Of a DNA stretch of 64,000 nucleotides, positions 24,007 to 36,348 are shown one piece after another. The first letter of the stretch is position 1. Every line of letters starts with the position of its first letter. The translations under genes were made by a program, and so were the position numbers. The stretch comes from Gordionus sp. m RMFG-2023. Lineage: Eukaryota > Nematomorpha > Gordioida > Chordodea > Parachordodidae. The notes below the pieces were generated by a model. It worked only from the letters and a program-made list of their open reading frames with translations. It was not told the DNA's origin and did no database searches. Where the stretch lies: contig NC_088779.1 in the NCBI RefSeq assembly GCF_954871325.1, forward strand, positions 9,488,846 to 9,552,845, in the 5' to 3' direction.

Positions 24007-27000
24007 TTATTTCTGTTTATCGAGCAATGATAAAGCGCTTTTAACCGTATCAGCGAGAAGAGGGTTTTTCAAAGCGATCATATTAAATGTAGAGGCTAAA
24101 TTAAGACCAGAGTCAATCATTTTGGGTCTAACAAAATTGAGATTAAGTTTGGTTCCTTGGACGGCCAGGGGATTCATTTCGGCAATTTGTTTAGCCAGTG
24201 CTAAACAGTGTTCTACCGTAGCTTTATGCAGTGTTTCTTCTATCGTCGGGGTTTTATCATCTTTTCCCGTCATATTTTCAAACGAGGGTATAAATTGACA
24301 GAAACCGCTCCTCACAGCCTCGATCCCGCTAAATACTCTGCCCGTCAAAGCTATTTCTCGTAAGAACGAATCGTGCCCCATCAGATGTGGCAGCCTTTGT
24401 AGAACCCCTAAATCTGCCGGGAAACCTAGTTGAATTTCCTGGAATTTGAAATATTTTTTTTAAGTGCTTTTAATTTAATCGTGTTAAAAATTAAAATACA
24501 TTCGATTTTATTGATTTATCTTCAATCATGTCTTTATAAATTATAATAAGGATGAATATAATTTACACATACTCAATTTTTTTGTCATTTAAGGTGAGAG
24601 TAAGCGCTATTTAAGAAAACAAGACGTAAAAAAACTTGAAATATTATTTCTCATACTCAATTATTAATAAATTACACGTTTATGGGATATTCATCTTTCT
24701 TTACAAAAACATGGAAACTAAAATTTAAAAAAATTGAGATTATAACACCTCTAAAAGCAATCTAATATAGTTCGACTTTCACAATTCCTTAATTTAAAAA
24801 ATAGTTTTAACTAACAACCTTTTCTAAGGTATCCAATTTTAATTCAATCAATATATCGTAAGAATTATCCTATTCATTTGTATACAATTTTTGAACATAC
24901 AATGAAACAGTAAAAGCTATAAATATAGGTTCATCTCAAAATTATATAATTATTCTAAAAGATTAAATTAATCTCAAACCAATCTAAAAGAATTTATATA
25001 AACAACTTGTTTCAGGTCACCCTATATAAAGTTTTTCATGAAGTAAATCCTCTATTATTTGTCATCACTTTATAGAGGCCTCCAATTATTACCTTAATTT
25101 GAAATTTCGTTTGAGGTGTACAATATCTGACATCTACAACAGCGGCTAATGCCATCGCGGCTCCAATGCATGCTCCATGAATGGCAGCTATAACGGGCTT
25201 TTTGCACTATCATGATTTAATTTTAAATATTAAATTTCCTTAAAATTTTGATCAAGGTATATATTATTTAAATAACATTATCAAATATTGTTTTAAAATT
25301 AAATCTACAGATTCTCATAATTATATTGGATCAATAGGATTTAAATAATAAAATATAATGCAGAAAAATGCAAAGGGAAGAAAATGAGCAAGAGACACTA
25401 CTACTCATGTTGTTGGCTGAGGAGAGAAAGGACGGAAAGAAAGAAAATTGAGACACTCTAAAAAAAAATATGGCTATTGTTATGATTAAGTGCCAAACCC
25501 TTGATGAAGCTGATCATTATTCGTAAGAGGATTCGAGATCTTGGGGTGAATCAGGTGATGGAGGTTGACACCTATAATTTAATGTGGTTGATATATGAAT
25601 ATTTATATTATGAATTGAATTGAATTATGTATTTGCAGTCAATATAATAATAAGTAAAGTATGGCTCATTTATAAGCTTATTGCAGATATCTGGAAATTG
25701 TTAGAAACCGAAGAAAAAAAATAAGACGAGGAAGCGAAAACGTAAGAATTCCGGTGTTTCCGCGTTAGATAATAATAAAATTCTGTTTTTTTTAAAAAAG
25801 GCTTTAAAAATAATGAAAGGGGAACTAAATTCTGAAACCCAAGCTGATGCCGTTATAGAAACGAGGAACGAAGTGGGGAAAAGAATAATAATGTACTATG
25901 AATAATCTTTCGTCAGTCAAGGAACGGGTGTTTCAGTTAAAGTAGATAAAAAGCGAATCCGAAAGGCTCTAATTAAGGAATAAAGAATACAAATTCAAGT
26001 TTGCTAAAATCAATGAAAAGAAACAATTTCTCATTGGTAAAAAAAAAGATATAGAGCGAACTCAAGAATTATGAACAAAATAAAATATGTAAATTCAAGT
26101 GTGTAAAGCTTACTTATTGTTGAAATCAATTTAATATTTCAAAAACTAGACAGTTATTTGTACTTATTTAAATTTTATATATATCACATTGTCAACTTTA
26201 GAAAAGGAACTAAGTAAAAGAACCTTGGAATGTTGCTCTCTCAAGCAGTTGAGCATTTGCAAGACAAGGATAAACCATATATCCTTTACATACTACGCCT
26301 AATGCTCCTCTTAATATATATAGATGTGTAATAAACTCGCTGAATAATCAAAATACTGTAGATCCAATTGCTTTTGACACTTCTTATGACGTAGAAGCAT
26401 CAGATATAGTAAAACCTGCCAAATTATCTCATAGAACTTCATTTTCTAAAGTCATTAAAGGGTACGATTATAAAGATCCTAGTATACTACTTCTGAGAGT
26501 AATGTGCAATTGCTCCGCATCCCAATAAGTTCTCTGATTTACATGGTATGCTCGTTATGTTAAGGGGGGAGGGGGGGGGAGAATATAATATTGCCACATA
26601 TGAATCTCAAATGTCAAAAGTATAACAAGTGATAAGTACATATTTCTTATATGTTAATGATATTATTTTTTCTTCTTCGTTTATATTATGTACACTATAA
26701 CGGCTCGAGTTTTTTAAACCTTTATGTATACTCATCAAATTACCCATGCGATTTTCAACTTAATGGATATAAAAGAGAAAACTGGTATTTTAAGTGAGGA
26801 AGATGTTGGCTGATTTAAAAGAAAAAGATTTACAGGCGTTTTCCCTTGAATATTTGTGCAACTATCTAATTGTGTATAACGAAAATATGAATAGCGATTT
26901 ATCTGGAATTGATAAAGGATTGATAGGCATATGTGTTACTGATATTTGGAAGGGTTAAAAACCCGAGATCTTGAAAAGTATCAAAAACAAATGCATGGGG

Positions 27001-30000
27001 AAATAATTCTGAAAATTCTACAAAGATGCGCACAGAGAAAGAAAACAAGAAACTTTGTAGCCGCTTACATGTTTGCTGATTAATTCATCAAGCAAATATA
27101 AAGCTAGCGCTTCAACTAAAGCTCAAAATATATGGCCAAAAATTTTTTAGAAAAAAATTGTTATTTACAATCAAATTTATCTTATATTACAAGTTGTAAA
27201 TAAAATATATTTTTTTTAAAATTATTTATTGTATATTCTACAGATAGGCAATGCTATTATAGTTAAATAAAAGAATATTATTTATACTAAAGGATTTTAA
27301 TTATAAGATCTATCAATGAAGTTCTCTGTAAAAGTTTGTTATGCGAAAATTTGATTATAAACATTTTCGCACATAGAAAAGTATAAGCGAATAAAGGTTA
27401 ATCAAAAGGTTGGGGTGGGGCTACAACCTTCCTCTCATTTTTACAATCTCCCTCTCTTAAATTCTGGCTACATCACTGATAGATTGGCTGCTTGTAATAT
27501 AGGTTTAGATATTATTGATAAGCTTTCCAAATTATTTACTTCTTACAGTAAACTAGAATATCTCCATGCTGCTCAAAATACAGCTGAAGCTTGGGAAAAG
27601 TTCAGGTTATCTGGTTCAGTTCTTTCTATCAGACAATCGCATGAGGATTTGGAATAAAATTCAGGAACGAAGATGACTTTGAAGTTACTGGTAATTATGA
27701 TGCTAGGTATTTAGGCTTTGGGAAGATATACTTGTTTTCTATGTTTGCAATACATATTGCTAGAACGGAAATTTTCGCATATGAAGTAAAATCTATCATG
27801 CTCTAATGGCACGGAATAAAATACTATACCTACAATTATAGACAATTTTAGAAGTTGATTCTATGCGATTCGAAATGCTTTTAGATATTGCATTAATGGC
27901 TATTTAAGGCTATTTTAGAAAGTTAAAATCACCAAGCTTTCGCAAAGATAGTGATATCTTCTTTTGCTTGATTGCAGAACTGTATTTCGTTGAAAAACAG
28001 CAATTCACTGGAATAAAAAAAAATCATGAAATGATTCTAAATCATTTCATCGAGGCTACGGCAAATCAGACAGTTCTAGACATATATTATCGAAATCTCG
28101 AGGCTCAGGCAATATTTTTCTGACTAAAATATCGAGTTAGCCGTTTTAAAAAATCGGCTCAAAACGAGCTAACAACACTACTTCGAGGGCCATTAAATTG
28201 AAAAATAGCATATTTCAGATTTAGCTTTATTTAGATTAAGACCTATGTTTAGAGAATTCTGTTCTATATTTTCTATCGTTGCTAAAATATTTTTAGAAAG
28301 TTAGCAGTGCTATCATCCAGATACCATATGTTAAAGTGTCTCAAGGAAATATAGTTCAGTCCAGATAATGTTCCTATCCTAATTCCTAAAATTTATTAAC
28401 ATAAACACATGGTTATTGATATTGTGTTATGGTATAACATATTAGAAAGAAAGAAATTGACAATTTTTTGAAAAAAAAATTATTTTATTTTAAAATAATC
28501 AATTACTGTTTCACCAAAATTGTTATTTATAAATTAAAAACGTTAAAATGCTAAAAAAAATTATGCGGGAGAGATTTTGAAATTACAGGAGATTTACAAT
28601 TGTGGGATGGAGATGTCCTCAGGTAAACTGATATATTACAGGAGTCTCCTGCTGATACGGGAAGACCTGGTAACCCTGATAATACATATAAAAAGAAAAT
28701 AGTTAAAATCTCATTATATCTTGAATCGAGTTATATTTTTTAAAAATTTCTACTGAATCTCATAAGATGCAGCGATAAGAGTATGAAGTTTTTCAAGATT
28801 TTGAATGCGCTAATTATAAAGCTCAAACTAAGTGCTTTGATTAGAGGTGGGCGCGGGCCGTGAAATTACGCGTGACCCATCGTGTCACGGCGTGGTGGAA
28901 TAAATTTTAAATACCAAGGCGTGACTGGGCGTGACGGGCCTTCCAAAAATTTTCCCCGGGTGTGATCGGGCGTGAACATAAATTTCCCGTGAATCACGGA
29001 AATTTTAATTTTTATATTTGTTTTTTTATAAATATAAATTTGCAATTTTATAATTATATTATATATTTTCTTATTTAATTTAGTTCTTTTTTAAAAAAGA
29101 ATAATTTATGAAAACTAAAAATCTTCCGCATTTTATAAATAACATCCGGTAACATTTCGTTAGTTCTATTTTGTTTTATGTTTAGGTGTTTTTTATCGCG
29201 AGACTTTATGCTAAATTTTGCTTAAATTTTTTACAGAAAAGTCAGTTATATTTTATTTGTAAAGATCTTCAATCTTTAAATGCAACAGAAAGTGAATGAT
29301 TTTAAAGCTAGGCTAAAAGATAAATGTTGGTGTTACTATGGATAACAAAATTTAAAAGTTGTGAACCGGAAAACTCTCATGAATACTATAGGTCAAAAAA
29401 TGTACCATAAAATAAAGCTTAAGATTAAAAGCATGATCAATAATAATTATTTGTCCATAATCACTGATATTTGACGGAAGACTATAAAAATCTAAGTTTT
29501 TTAACCATTACAGGACATATTATCATTAAGGATTTTAAATTAAAAACATTTGTTTTGGCCACAGGGGTAATGGATGAAAAAAACGTCAAAATTAAAAGTG
29601 TAGTCAATTTAATTTTAGGAGAATAAACAGAAGTAGAAAATTACTTAAATAGATGTATAGTTGTGAGTGATAACGGAGCAAATCTTATAAGTGCATTCAA
29701 AGATGACGAAACGCTAGCATGTATATGCCATATACTAAATATTATGCATTGTATTTTTGACAATTGTTTAACTGAAATAGTCATAAATATAAATGGTGTA
29801 AATAAAATAGTACAATATTTCAAACAATCTATAGCAAACTATATCGAGTAAAATTTTGTCCGCTGCAAGTTCGGCTTCTAGTAAAAGGTTATTTCCTGTA
29901 GCCAATCTCTTATTAGAGGAAAGACGGACACAATTGAAATAAAAAAAGATGAATTCTTCTTTTTCTTAATAATTTCGATTTATAGATTGTATTTATTTTT

Positions 30001-31804
30001 TGTTATTAATATGGATTATGAAATTAGAGAAATAAATAGAATGAATTCAAAAAAGTGTAAAATTATAGCAATAGTTTTGAAAAATTTAAAAACACCGTTA
30101 ATTTTCTGGCGTGACGGGCGTGAATCAAAATATTGCTTGTCGTGAGCGGGCGGGTCGGGTCAAAAATTTTTTAGTGGTAAGCGTGAATGGACGTGAATTT
30201 TTTTATTGCCACCGTGAGCAGGCGGGCTGTGAATGAAAAATTAGGCCCGCGCCCACTTCTAGTTTTGATCCATTTGGTAGAAAGTACAAATAAGTTATCA
30301 GTTAAATAAGCAATTTTCCAAAATTAATAACAAGATAAGATTTATGATAGAAGGAAAAATATAGAAGCCTTAAAAGTAATTATAGTAAAGAATTGAAAAA
30401 AAAATTAAATAATATGAATTGGTTACAGTGAAACCAATCACAATAGTTAATTTTTAATCCTCAATAGGTAGGGTTGCGCTAATATTATTAAAAAGCCTGA
30501 TTCAGGTCAATTTTTAAAAATGGCTCATTATGCCAGAATAATATCATGCAAGCCTTAAGATATAGCAAATAGATGATCTAACTTTTCAGTAGTCAAAGAG
30601 TAAAATCTCCATACTTACATAATACCATTTTGGTTTTAATCTTAATAGGGCTGTTTTGAAAAATGGAGACTTTTAACACTGGGTTGAGCATTTTTTTAGC
30701 AAATAAATTACACTTATACACTTGGAAATAGAAAGGGTCTAATGTTGATAAAGATTTTTATCCTACTGGGGATAGGATTAATTTAATATTAAAAATGATT
30801 TAATAATATTTATTTGCTTTTTAATAAATTATTTCTATTATTCTGATGACAAATGCAGCAGTATATTACTTTTGATAGAGTAGTATTGGAAGATATTTTA
30901 AGGTCCAAGCTCATATTTTTATTTTAGGCCTAAACCTAGTTCAAAATTTTTAAGTGAAAAATATTCAAACCCTTTTTTCTAAAGTTAAATTAAATACTAA
31001 AATCCCAGAAAATGTCTAATCATTGTTTTATTTAGCTAAGTCATTTTTTTAAATTAGGGTCCCAGCTTTGGACTGACTCGCATGGCTCTAGTCTAAGGCT
31101 ATGTAGGTAAACCTTATTGATAATATATTTGATATAATCTAAAGCAGTGGATCTGTTGCTTTTGTAAGTTCAAATTTATCTTGAGCTTTTCCTTCAAATT
31201 ATATAATTCTTATTTTCTAATTAAATTTGGCAATGCAAAAAAAATTTATTCTTTGTTCATAATTATGCTTGAAATTTAGTTTTTTTTTACTTTTTCAATA
31301 GTTGTAAATATTGATTGATAGTCTAGTATATAATCTCTTAGTGATAAGTGATTATTATCATAATTAGGGTAGTTTTCTACACTAAATTTTTCTACAATAT
31401 TTTTTAGTTCATCAACGTCAATTCCTATGGGTAAAATATATTCAATTTTATAATTAGTAGAAGCATGCCTGATGAAAAAATTTTCCCCTCTCCTGATAAT
31501 ACTATGACATGACATTTATTATCTTTGTCTAAATTTTGAAAACATTTTTTAATCTCACTATATTAAAAATTATTATATTTAAATTCACATTAAAAATTAA
31601 CTGAAAGCTTGTTTTACTAAAAGCATTTCTTTTATCTGGACGATTCAATTTAAGGTGATAGATATTTTTATGAGGATTGGAAATTAACAAATTTGTAAAA
31701 TTTCCATCAGTTAATGTTCTTTTAAAAAAACACATGTTCATTATTTTCATAGGTATATTCATTTTACTAGGGTTCTTAAAAACGATAGAAATACCATCAC
31801 TCAT
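24007..31804 (-). CDS. ECH1: Delta(3,5)-delta(2,4)-dienoyl-CoA isomerase (ECH1-type), five exons
   Basis: A crotonase-fold enzyme that shifts double bonds in dienoyl-CoAs during beta-oxidation of unsaturated fatty acids. I read five exons: 31804-31602, 31557-31469, 31424-31291, 25206-25093 and 24438-24007, giving 323 aa with phases that agree at every junction (family about 330). Introns are 44, 44, 6084 and 654 nt; the second is GC-AG. Recognisable blocks are HLKLNRPDKRNAF, CHVIVLSGEGKIFSSGIDV, KKPVIAAIHGACIG, DVRYCTPQTKFQIKEIQLG and PADLGVLQRLPHLMG. The acidic residues matching rat Glu196 and Asp204 are present (E181, D189), but the position of Asp176 is Ala (A161). The upstream frame is open to 31849 but without ATG. 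The next ATG, at 31762, would give a basic, mitochondria-like leader. There is no C-terminal SKL. AATAAA overlaps the stop codon. Confidence 0.88.
25210..27660 (+). other. Unassigned coding-like remnants in the large isomerase intron
   Basis: This part of the fourth isomerase intron (25207-31290) holds islands less AT-rich than their surroundings. The plus strand gives pieces that look once-coding: LNSETQADAVIETRNEVGKR near 25815-25885, SLEYLCNYLIVYNENMNSDL near 26845-26900, and an open frame 27415-27657 containing NTAEAWEKFRLSGSVLSIRQ. Stops separate them. I recognise no family, and they may be one decayed mobile element. A G-rich stretch lies at 26564-26581. Confidence 0.3.
28075..28180. 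mobile_element. Family F MITE, right half only (F2)
   Basis: It reads TCGAAATCTCGAGGCTCAGG, then AATATTTTTCTGACTAAAAT, then ATCGGCTCAAAACGAG and AACAACACTA, which is the right arm of the F consensus. No left arm is clear. Confidence 0.5.
28852..30261 (+). mobile_element. hAT transposon (hAT-3) with 8-bp TSD, GC-rich ends
   Basis: Terminal inverted repeats TAGAGGTGGGCGCGGGCC / GGCCCGCGCCCACTTCTA differ at one position. They are flanked by gctttgat (28844-28851) and gttttgat (30262-30269), one mismatch. Both subterminal zones carry repeated CGTGACGGGCGTGA-like motifs. On the plus strand DNGANLISAFKDDETLACIC continues into HILNIMHCIF and QYFKQSIANY (about 29663-29851), a typical hAT transposase segment. 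NLSFLTITGHIIIKDFKLK lies upstream at about 29490. Frames are broken, so the copy is dead. It lies in the large isomerase intron. Confidence 0.85.
30483..30680. mobile_element. Family F MITE, copy F3
   Basis: Left TATTATTAAAAAGCCTGATT, centre ATGCAAGCCTTAAGATATAG and AAAATCTCCATACTTACA, right AATAGGGCTGTTTTGAAAAA then TTTTAACACT. It is a full-length but diverged copy in the large isomerase intron. Confidence 0.5.
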
Positions 31805-31956
31805 ATACCTGTCAGACGTTATAATATTTGAAGAGTGAAATATTAACAAATATTTTAAAAATATAAAACATCTTTGTCCCTATCAAAATATTTTAAAACA
31901 AAAGATTTCTAAAGATTTTAATTAAACAATCATTGTTACATTTCTTATTTGAACAC

Positions 31957-33839
31957 CAGGGGCGTCGCTAGCCTTTACAATCTCAGGGGGCTCAACTAAA
32001 AATTTTATATGGGGGCTTCGCCCCCATATTCTCCAATTTGCGGGCCTTCGGCCGGGTTTTATATCAATATATTATACTTTTTTATAATTTACTAACTCTA
32101 AATAATTATTCTGAAAGTCATATAAAAATAATACATCACATTTCTAAAAATAATATTTTTTAATAGAAAATCTATTTATTACAGTATAAAATATTTTCGA
32201 TTGTTGATATAAGATGATTTTGCGTCTAAAGAATAATAAATGATAAAAAAGGTTAATTAATTCATATATGCCTAAATTGATAATAGTTTTTGAAAGCTAC
32301 ATAATATAATATAATTCTTACCAACTTACATTGACAAATGGTCATGAAACTAATATAACTCCCCATTATCATTTTAGACAATGTTTTTATAGAATGGACT
32401 AATAAGAAAAAATTTATAGACCTTACCAAATCTATAATTCTTGAAGAAGAGAATATAAACGACCAATCCAAATCATAAAACTATATGATGGTTAGAGCTT
32501 CCTCTTAGATGACATGATGGAAGCTAGACATGATATTAAATTTCTAAAAGATCATCTTCCATTTTCAATGTTATATAAACGACTACACAGTTGACCTATT
32601 GCTTATCTAAAATATGCGATCATATGCTCTCAGCAGCTGTAGTAATAATCTTAAATTACATAGCCACACAAATAATAGATGCTGCTTAATTTGCAGTCCT
32701 ATTCATGACACTCACGATGGTAACCCATCATAATTTATTCTGTTAGATAAATTGATAAAACAGCAAATATATTGAAGCCTTGAGTTATTTACACGGCAAG
32801 GATGCCATATTAGAAATGAAACATTTTGTAACTAAAAAATAAGAACCAGAGTGATATCATTAAAGCAATTAAGATTTTATATATTATTGTCGCACCATCT
32901 CTAGTTGGTATATTATATCTTAAAATAATAGTAGTTTGTAATAATATTAAAAATATATTTGTATTTAAGATTTAACTCAAATCTATTTTTTAAAGAAGAA
33001 AAATATAGCTTTTCCAAAAACACGTAAAAAGAGAAGAAAGGATATCTAATTTATTACATCTATTGTGGGATGAATATTAATACGTTTAATTTTAATATAT
33101 GGCGTTAAATATTTGTAAGCAAATTGTTATTTATATTTATTATCAAAATTATTTATTAGTAAAATTTAAAAAATATTAACTGTAATATTATATAACTCAG
33201 ATACGTCTGTAAAAGTGGTATTTTACCTAATATTTTATAAAAAATTATATATAATAGAGGATTATAAACTATATGTCTACTTAATTTTTATAAATAAATC
33301 TCTTATGCTTATTTGGATTTGGACCTTGAAAATAATTTTAGGAAGAGACATGATAATTAAATTTAAAAATCAATAATGTAGTTGATTAGTGTATTTAATC
33401 TCGGCTAAAATATTAAATTATTAATTTTCAATTAATAAAGGATTATATTTATCAGGGCTATATAATAATTTAAATAATAAAAGTCAATTAAGCTTCAACT
33501 ATTAAAGCTAAATTAATATTTAGTGAGTGATACTGTTATATTTTTAACATAGAATTTGATTGCAAGACATAATATAATTTATATGTAATAATCTAATCTA
33601 ATAATTAAAATAGTATTCATTTAATAAAAATTAAGATAGTCTTATTAATTTTTTAATAAAACTAAATCTATATATTGCTCAATAGAATTATAAAAGAAAT
33701 TATTCTAAGGGCAATAAAAAATTTATTTTTAGCTCAAAAAAATATTAAGGAGCCATTAAAAAAAAAATTTTTTTGCTTCAGGGGGCTATTCAAATTTTTC
33801 AGGGGGCTCGAGCCCCTGCGCCCCCCCCTAACGCCACTG
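31957..33839. mobile_element. hAT-type element of family A, full length, perfect TSD (A1)
   Basis: It starts CAGGGGCGTCGCTAG and ends with the inverse, CTAACGCCACTG. Identical 8-bp duplications ttgaacac lie at 31949-31956 and 33840-33847. Near the left end are two GC-rich hairpins, GGGGGCTTCGCCCCC (32011-32025) and CGGGCCTTCGGCCGGG (32041-32056). Near the right end are AGGGGGCTCGAGCCCCT blocks. No intact reading frame is present, so the copy is non-autonomous. It lies about 150 bp upstream of the isomerase start. Copies A2 and A3 lie at 40902-43005 and 60463-60990. Confidence 0.85.
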
Positions 33840-33847
33840 TTGAACAC

Positions 33848-34936
33848 AATATTTTAGATATCAGCCTTAAGCATAACTTCTACAACCCCTTAACCCAATT
33901 AAGATATTCTCACCAACCAGTGCTATAGTTATTAAAGTTTCCTACCGAACATTGACCTACAGAGTGGAACGAACTCAGATATCAGATGATGTTGTTCTAG
34001 AAGGATTACAGGGTATATTTATATTTGATTTCTAAAGTTGATATTTATCATGGATATGAATAAATGAAGGTGCTGTGCTATTATAGTACACCTTTTTAAA
34101 ATTGGCATCAATTTTGAAAAATGGATTAGTACCCTATTTTTTTAAAATATTCGCGAGAAATTTTTAAATAATTCGCATTCAATTAAACAAATATATTAAT
34201 CATTTATACAGTTTTCTGAAGTATTTTAAGTCATATTTTAGATATATATACAATCTGACTTTTATAAACATATTCTGTTTCTGAAAATGTTAATTGAATT
34301 CTATATTTTATATGCAATAATTATTTTAAGATTGTATAATTTGTTAATCATTTTTTTTAAAATTATAAAGCTATTTTATTTGGTTTGAGAAAGGTTAGTA
34401 TAGTATAATATATAAATAGCTGTCTAAAAAAATTATTTGGGGAAGGGGAGGGAGTGAGTGGGTGGAATCAAAATGTACACATATTTTTGTTAAATTTTAT
34501 CAAATTTATGTAGTAGAGCCCATTTATAAAATTTGTTTCATGCAAGTAGTACCGATTTTATAAAGTTAAATCTTTTTGAACAACATGTATTACTTAATGT
34601 CCGGTATTTGATTTATATTTATAATTTTTTAAAACGGAAATATAGACAATCATAAGGAAAAAGAAGATTTTTGAATTATCATTATCTTAATAAGAATTTC
34701 ATATCGAATTATTAATATAATAAATAGAAAATAATCCGGATATTACATTTGGATAGATTTCATGAGTGTTATGTAGTTAATCTTCACCTAATATTATATC
34801 AATCATAAATACTATATATATAATCATTATGAAATATGTCTAATTAACTAATATACTAATTCATAATATACAAATAATATAATGATATATATTCAATCAT
34901 GTATTTCAAAAATATTATAATAACTATATATGTATA
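33848..34936. other. AT-rich DNA with one dispersed repeat (G)
   Basis: No gene. The part at about 34760-34875 is similar to 60195-60310: both carry ATGAGTGTTA, TATAATCATTATRA and a CTAATT..ACTAAT block in the same order. It is an unclassified dispersed repeat. Confidence 0.4.
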
Positions 34937-36135
34937 CATAGGCGTAGCCGGGGGGGGGGGGGAAGTGGAAATCCCCCCTTCAGAAATTTATCACTTTTTG
35001 TGAATATCATCTTAAGCTATTAAAAAATATCCCCCTTAGTCTTCCTTCCACTTCCTGACCCCGAAAATGTATACATATATCTTAAACAATAATTTGAAAG
35101 AAATTAATGTAAAAGTTAATATTTTTTTATAAAACTATTCATCATAATTTATACATTTTTGGAAAAAAGCATTTATATATAAAAAAAGTGAATTAAAAAT
35201 GCTTTTTAAGAAATGAAATATATGCCAAAGATAAGTCTTAAGACAAAAGTGAAATATATTATAATTATTAATAGTAGATCCATAAAATTACTAAATAATA
35301 TAATATATCAAATATAATTTTTTATAAAGTGAGTAATATTAATTGATTTATATTAATAAAAGTAAAATATAATTATAAAACTATTGATAAAATTAAATCA
35401 TAAATTAAATAAAAGAATTTAAGCACAATACAAACAGTGGAATATTATAAGTCGTTGATTTACAGTATATCTAATTTTATCAATTATCATATGACAATCA
35501 AGTAATTTTTACCAATATAACGAATTATATATTTTACAGAAAACTATAAAATATTGAAAGGACATCAGAAAATATCTTTTAAAGACATTGTGGGATGAAT
35601 AATATGAAGATTAATTTTAATATCATTTTTTATTTAAAATAATATGGCATTAAATAATTGAATGTAAATTGTTGCTATATTTATTATCAAAGCATTGATT
35701 AGTAAAATTTGTTAAAATATTAACTGTGATATATTCCCTAACTGTCAAATATATCTGCAAAAGTGGAATTTTACCTAGTATTTTGTAACTAATTATATAT
35801 AATAGAGGAATATCAACTATATGTCTACTTACTTTTTATAAATAAATTTCTTATACTTGTTTGGAATAAATTATTACCATGAATGTATATACAAGTAATT
35901 TATTATATTTTATATAAACTAATAAAAATATATTTCATATTTGTTCCAGACTTATTTTTTTTATTAAAATTAACCTCCTATCTTATAAAAATATTTTCTG
36001 ACTAAATATAGAATAAGGTAACCCGGCCGAAGGCCGGTCAAAAGCTTACCGAAGACCCTCATAAAATGCAGTCTGGGGCGAAGCCCCCTATACTTTTTTA
36101 ACTCCCCCCCTAGGAAAACTCTGGCTACGCCTATG
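34937..36135 (-). mobile_element. hAT-type element of family B, inverted copy (B3)
   Basis: Read on the minus strand, it begins CATAGGCGTAGCCAGAG (36135), carries GGGGGCTTCGCCCC and CCGGCCTTCGGCCGG hairpins, and follows the order of copy B1. Its right terminal zone lies at 34937-35160 and ends, read on the plus strand, CATAGGCGTAGCC followed by 13 G. No transposase frame is readable. A second right-end arm of the same family abuts it at 36136-36348; no clean TSD surrounds either unit. Confidence 0.7.
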
Positions 36136-36348
36136 AGTTTTAGTTTAAAAAATATCAACTTTTACATTCTTTCTTTAAAATTATTGTTTAAGATATATGC
36201 ATACATTTTTTTTTGGGGGGGGGGGGGGTACAGGATGTGGGAGGAGGACTTAGGGGTTATTTTTTATTAGCTTAAAATGATATTCACAAAAAGTGATTAT
36301 TTTTGAGGGGAGGGAATTTCCCCTTGCCTCCCCCCAGCTACGCCTATA
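36136..36348 (+). mobile_element. Isolated right-end arm of family B
   Basis: It matches the right end of B1 (39765-39960): CAACTTTTACATTCTTTCTT, then TATTGTTTAAGATATATG, a G-rich zone (14 G at 36216-36229), GATATTCACAAAAAGTGATT and the terminus CTACGCCTATA. Together with 34937-35160 it forms an inverted pair of about 215 bp enclosing B3. Confidence 0.65.

Noticed and set aside
23969-24298. 109-codon plus-strand frame
   Set aside because: It lies antisense to the last exon of the isomerase gene, which has clear family conservation on the minus strand.
31529-31849. Reading the isomerase first exon as a separate 106-aa protein starting at 31849
   Set aside because: The codon at 31849 is TTG, and the family sequence stops matching at 31602, where a GT donor begins a 44-nt intron.
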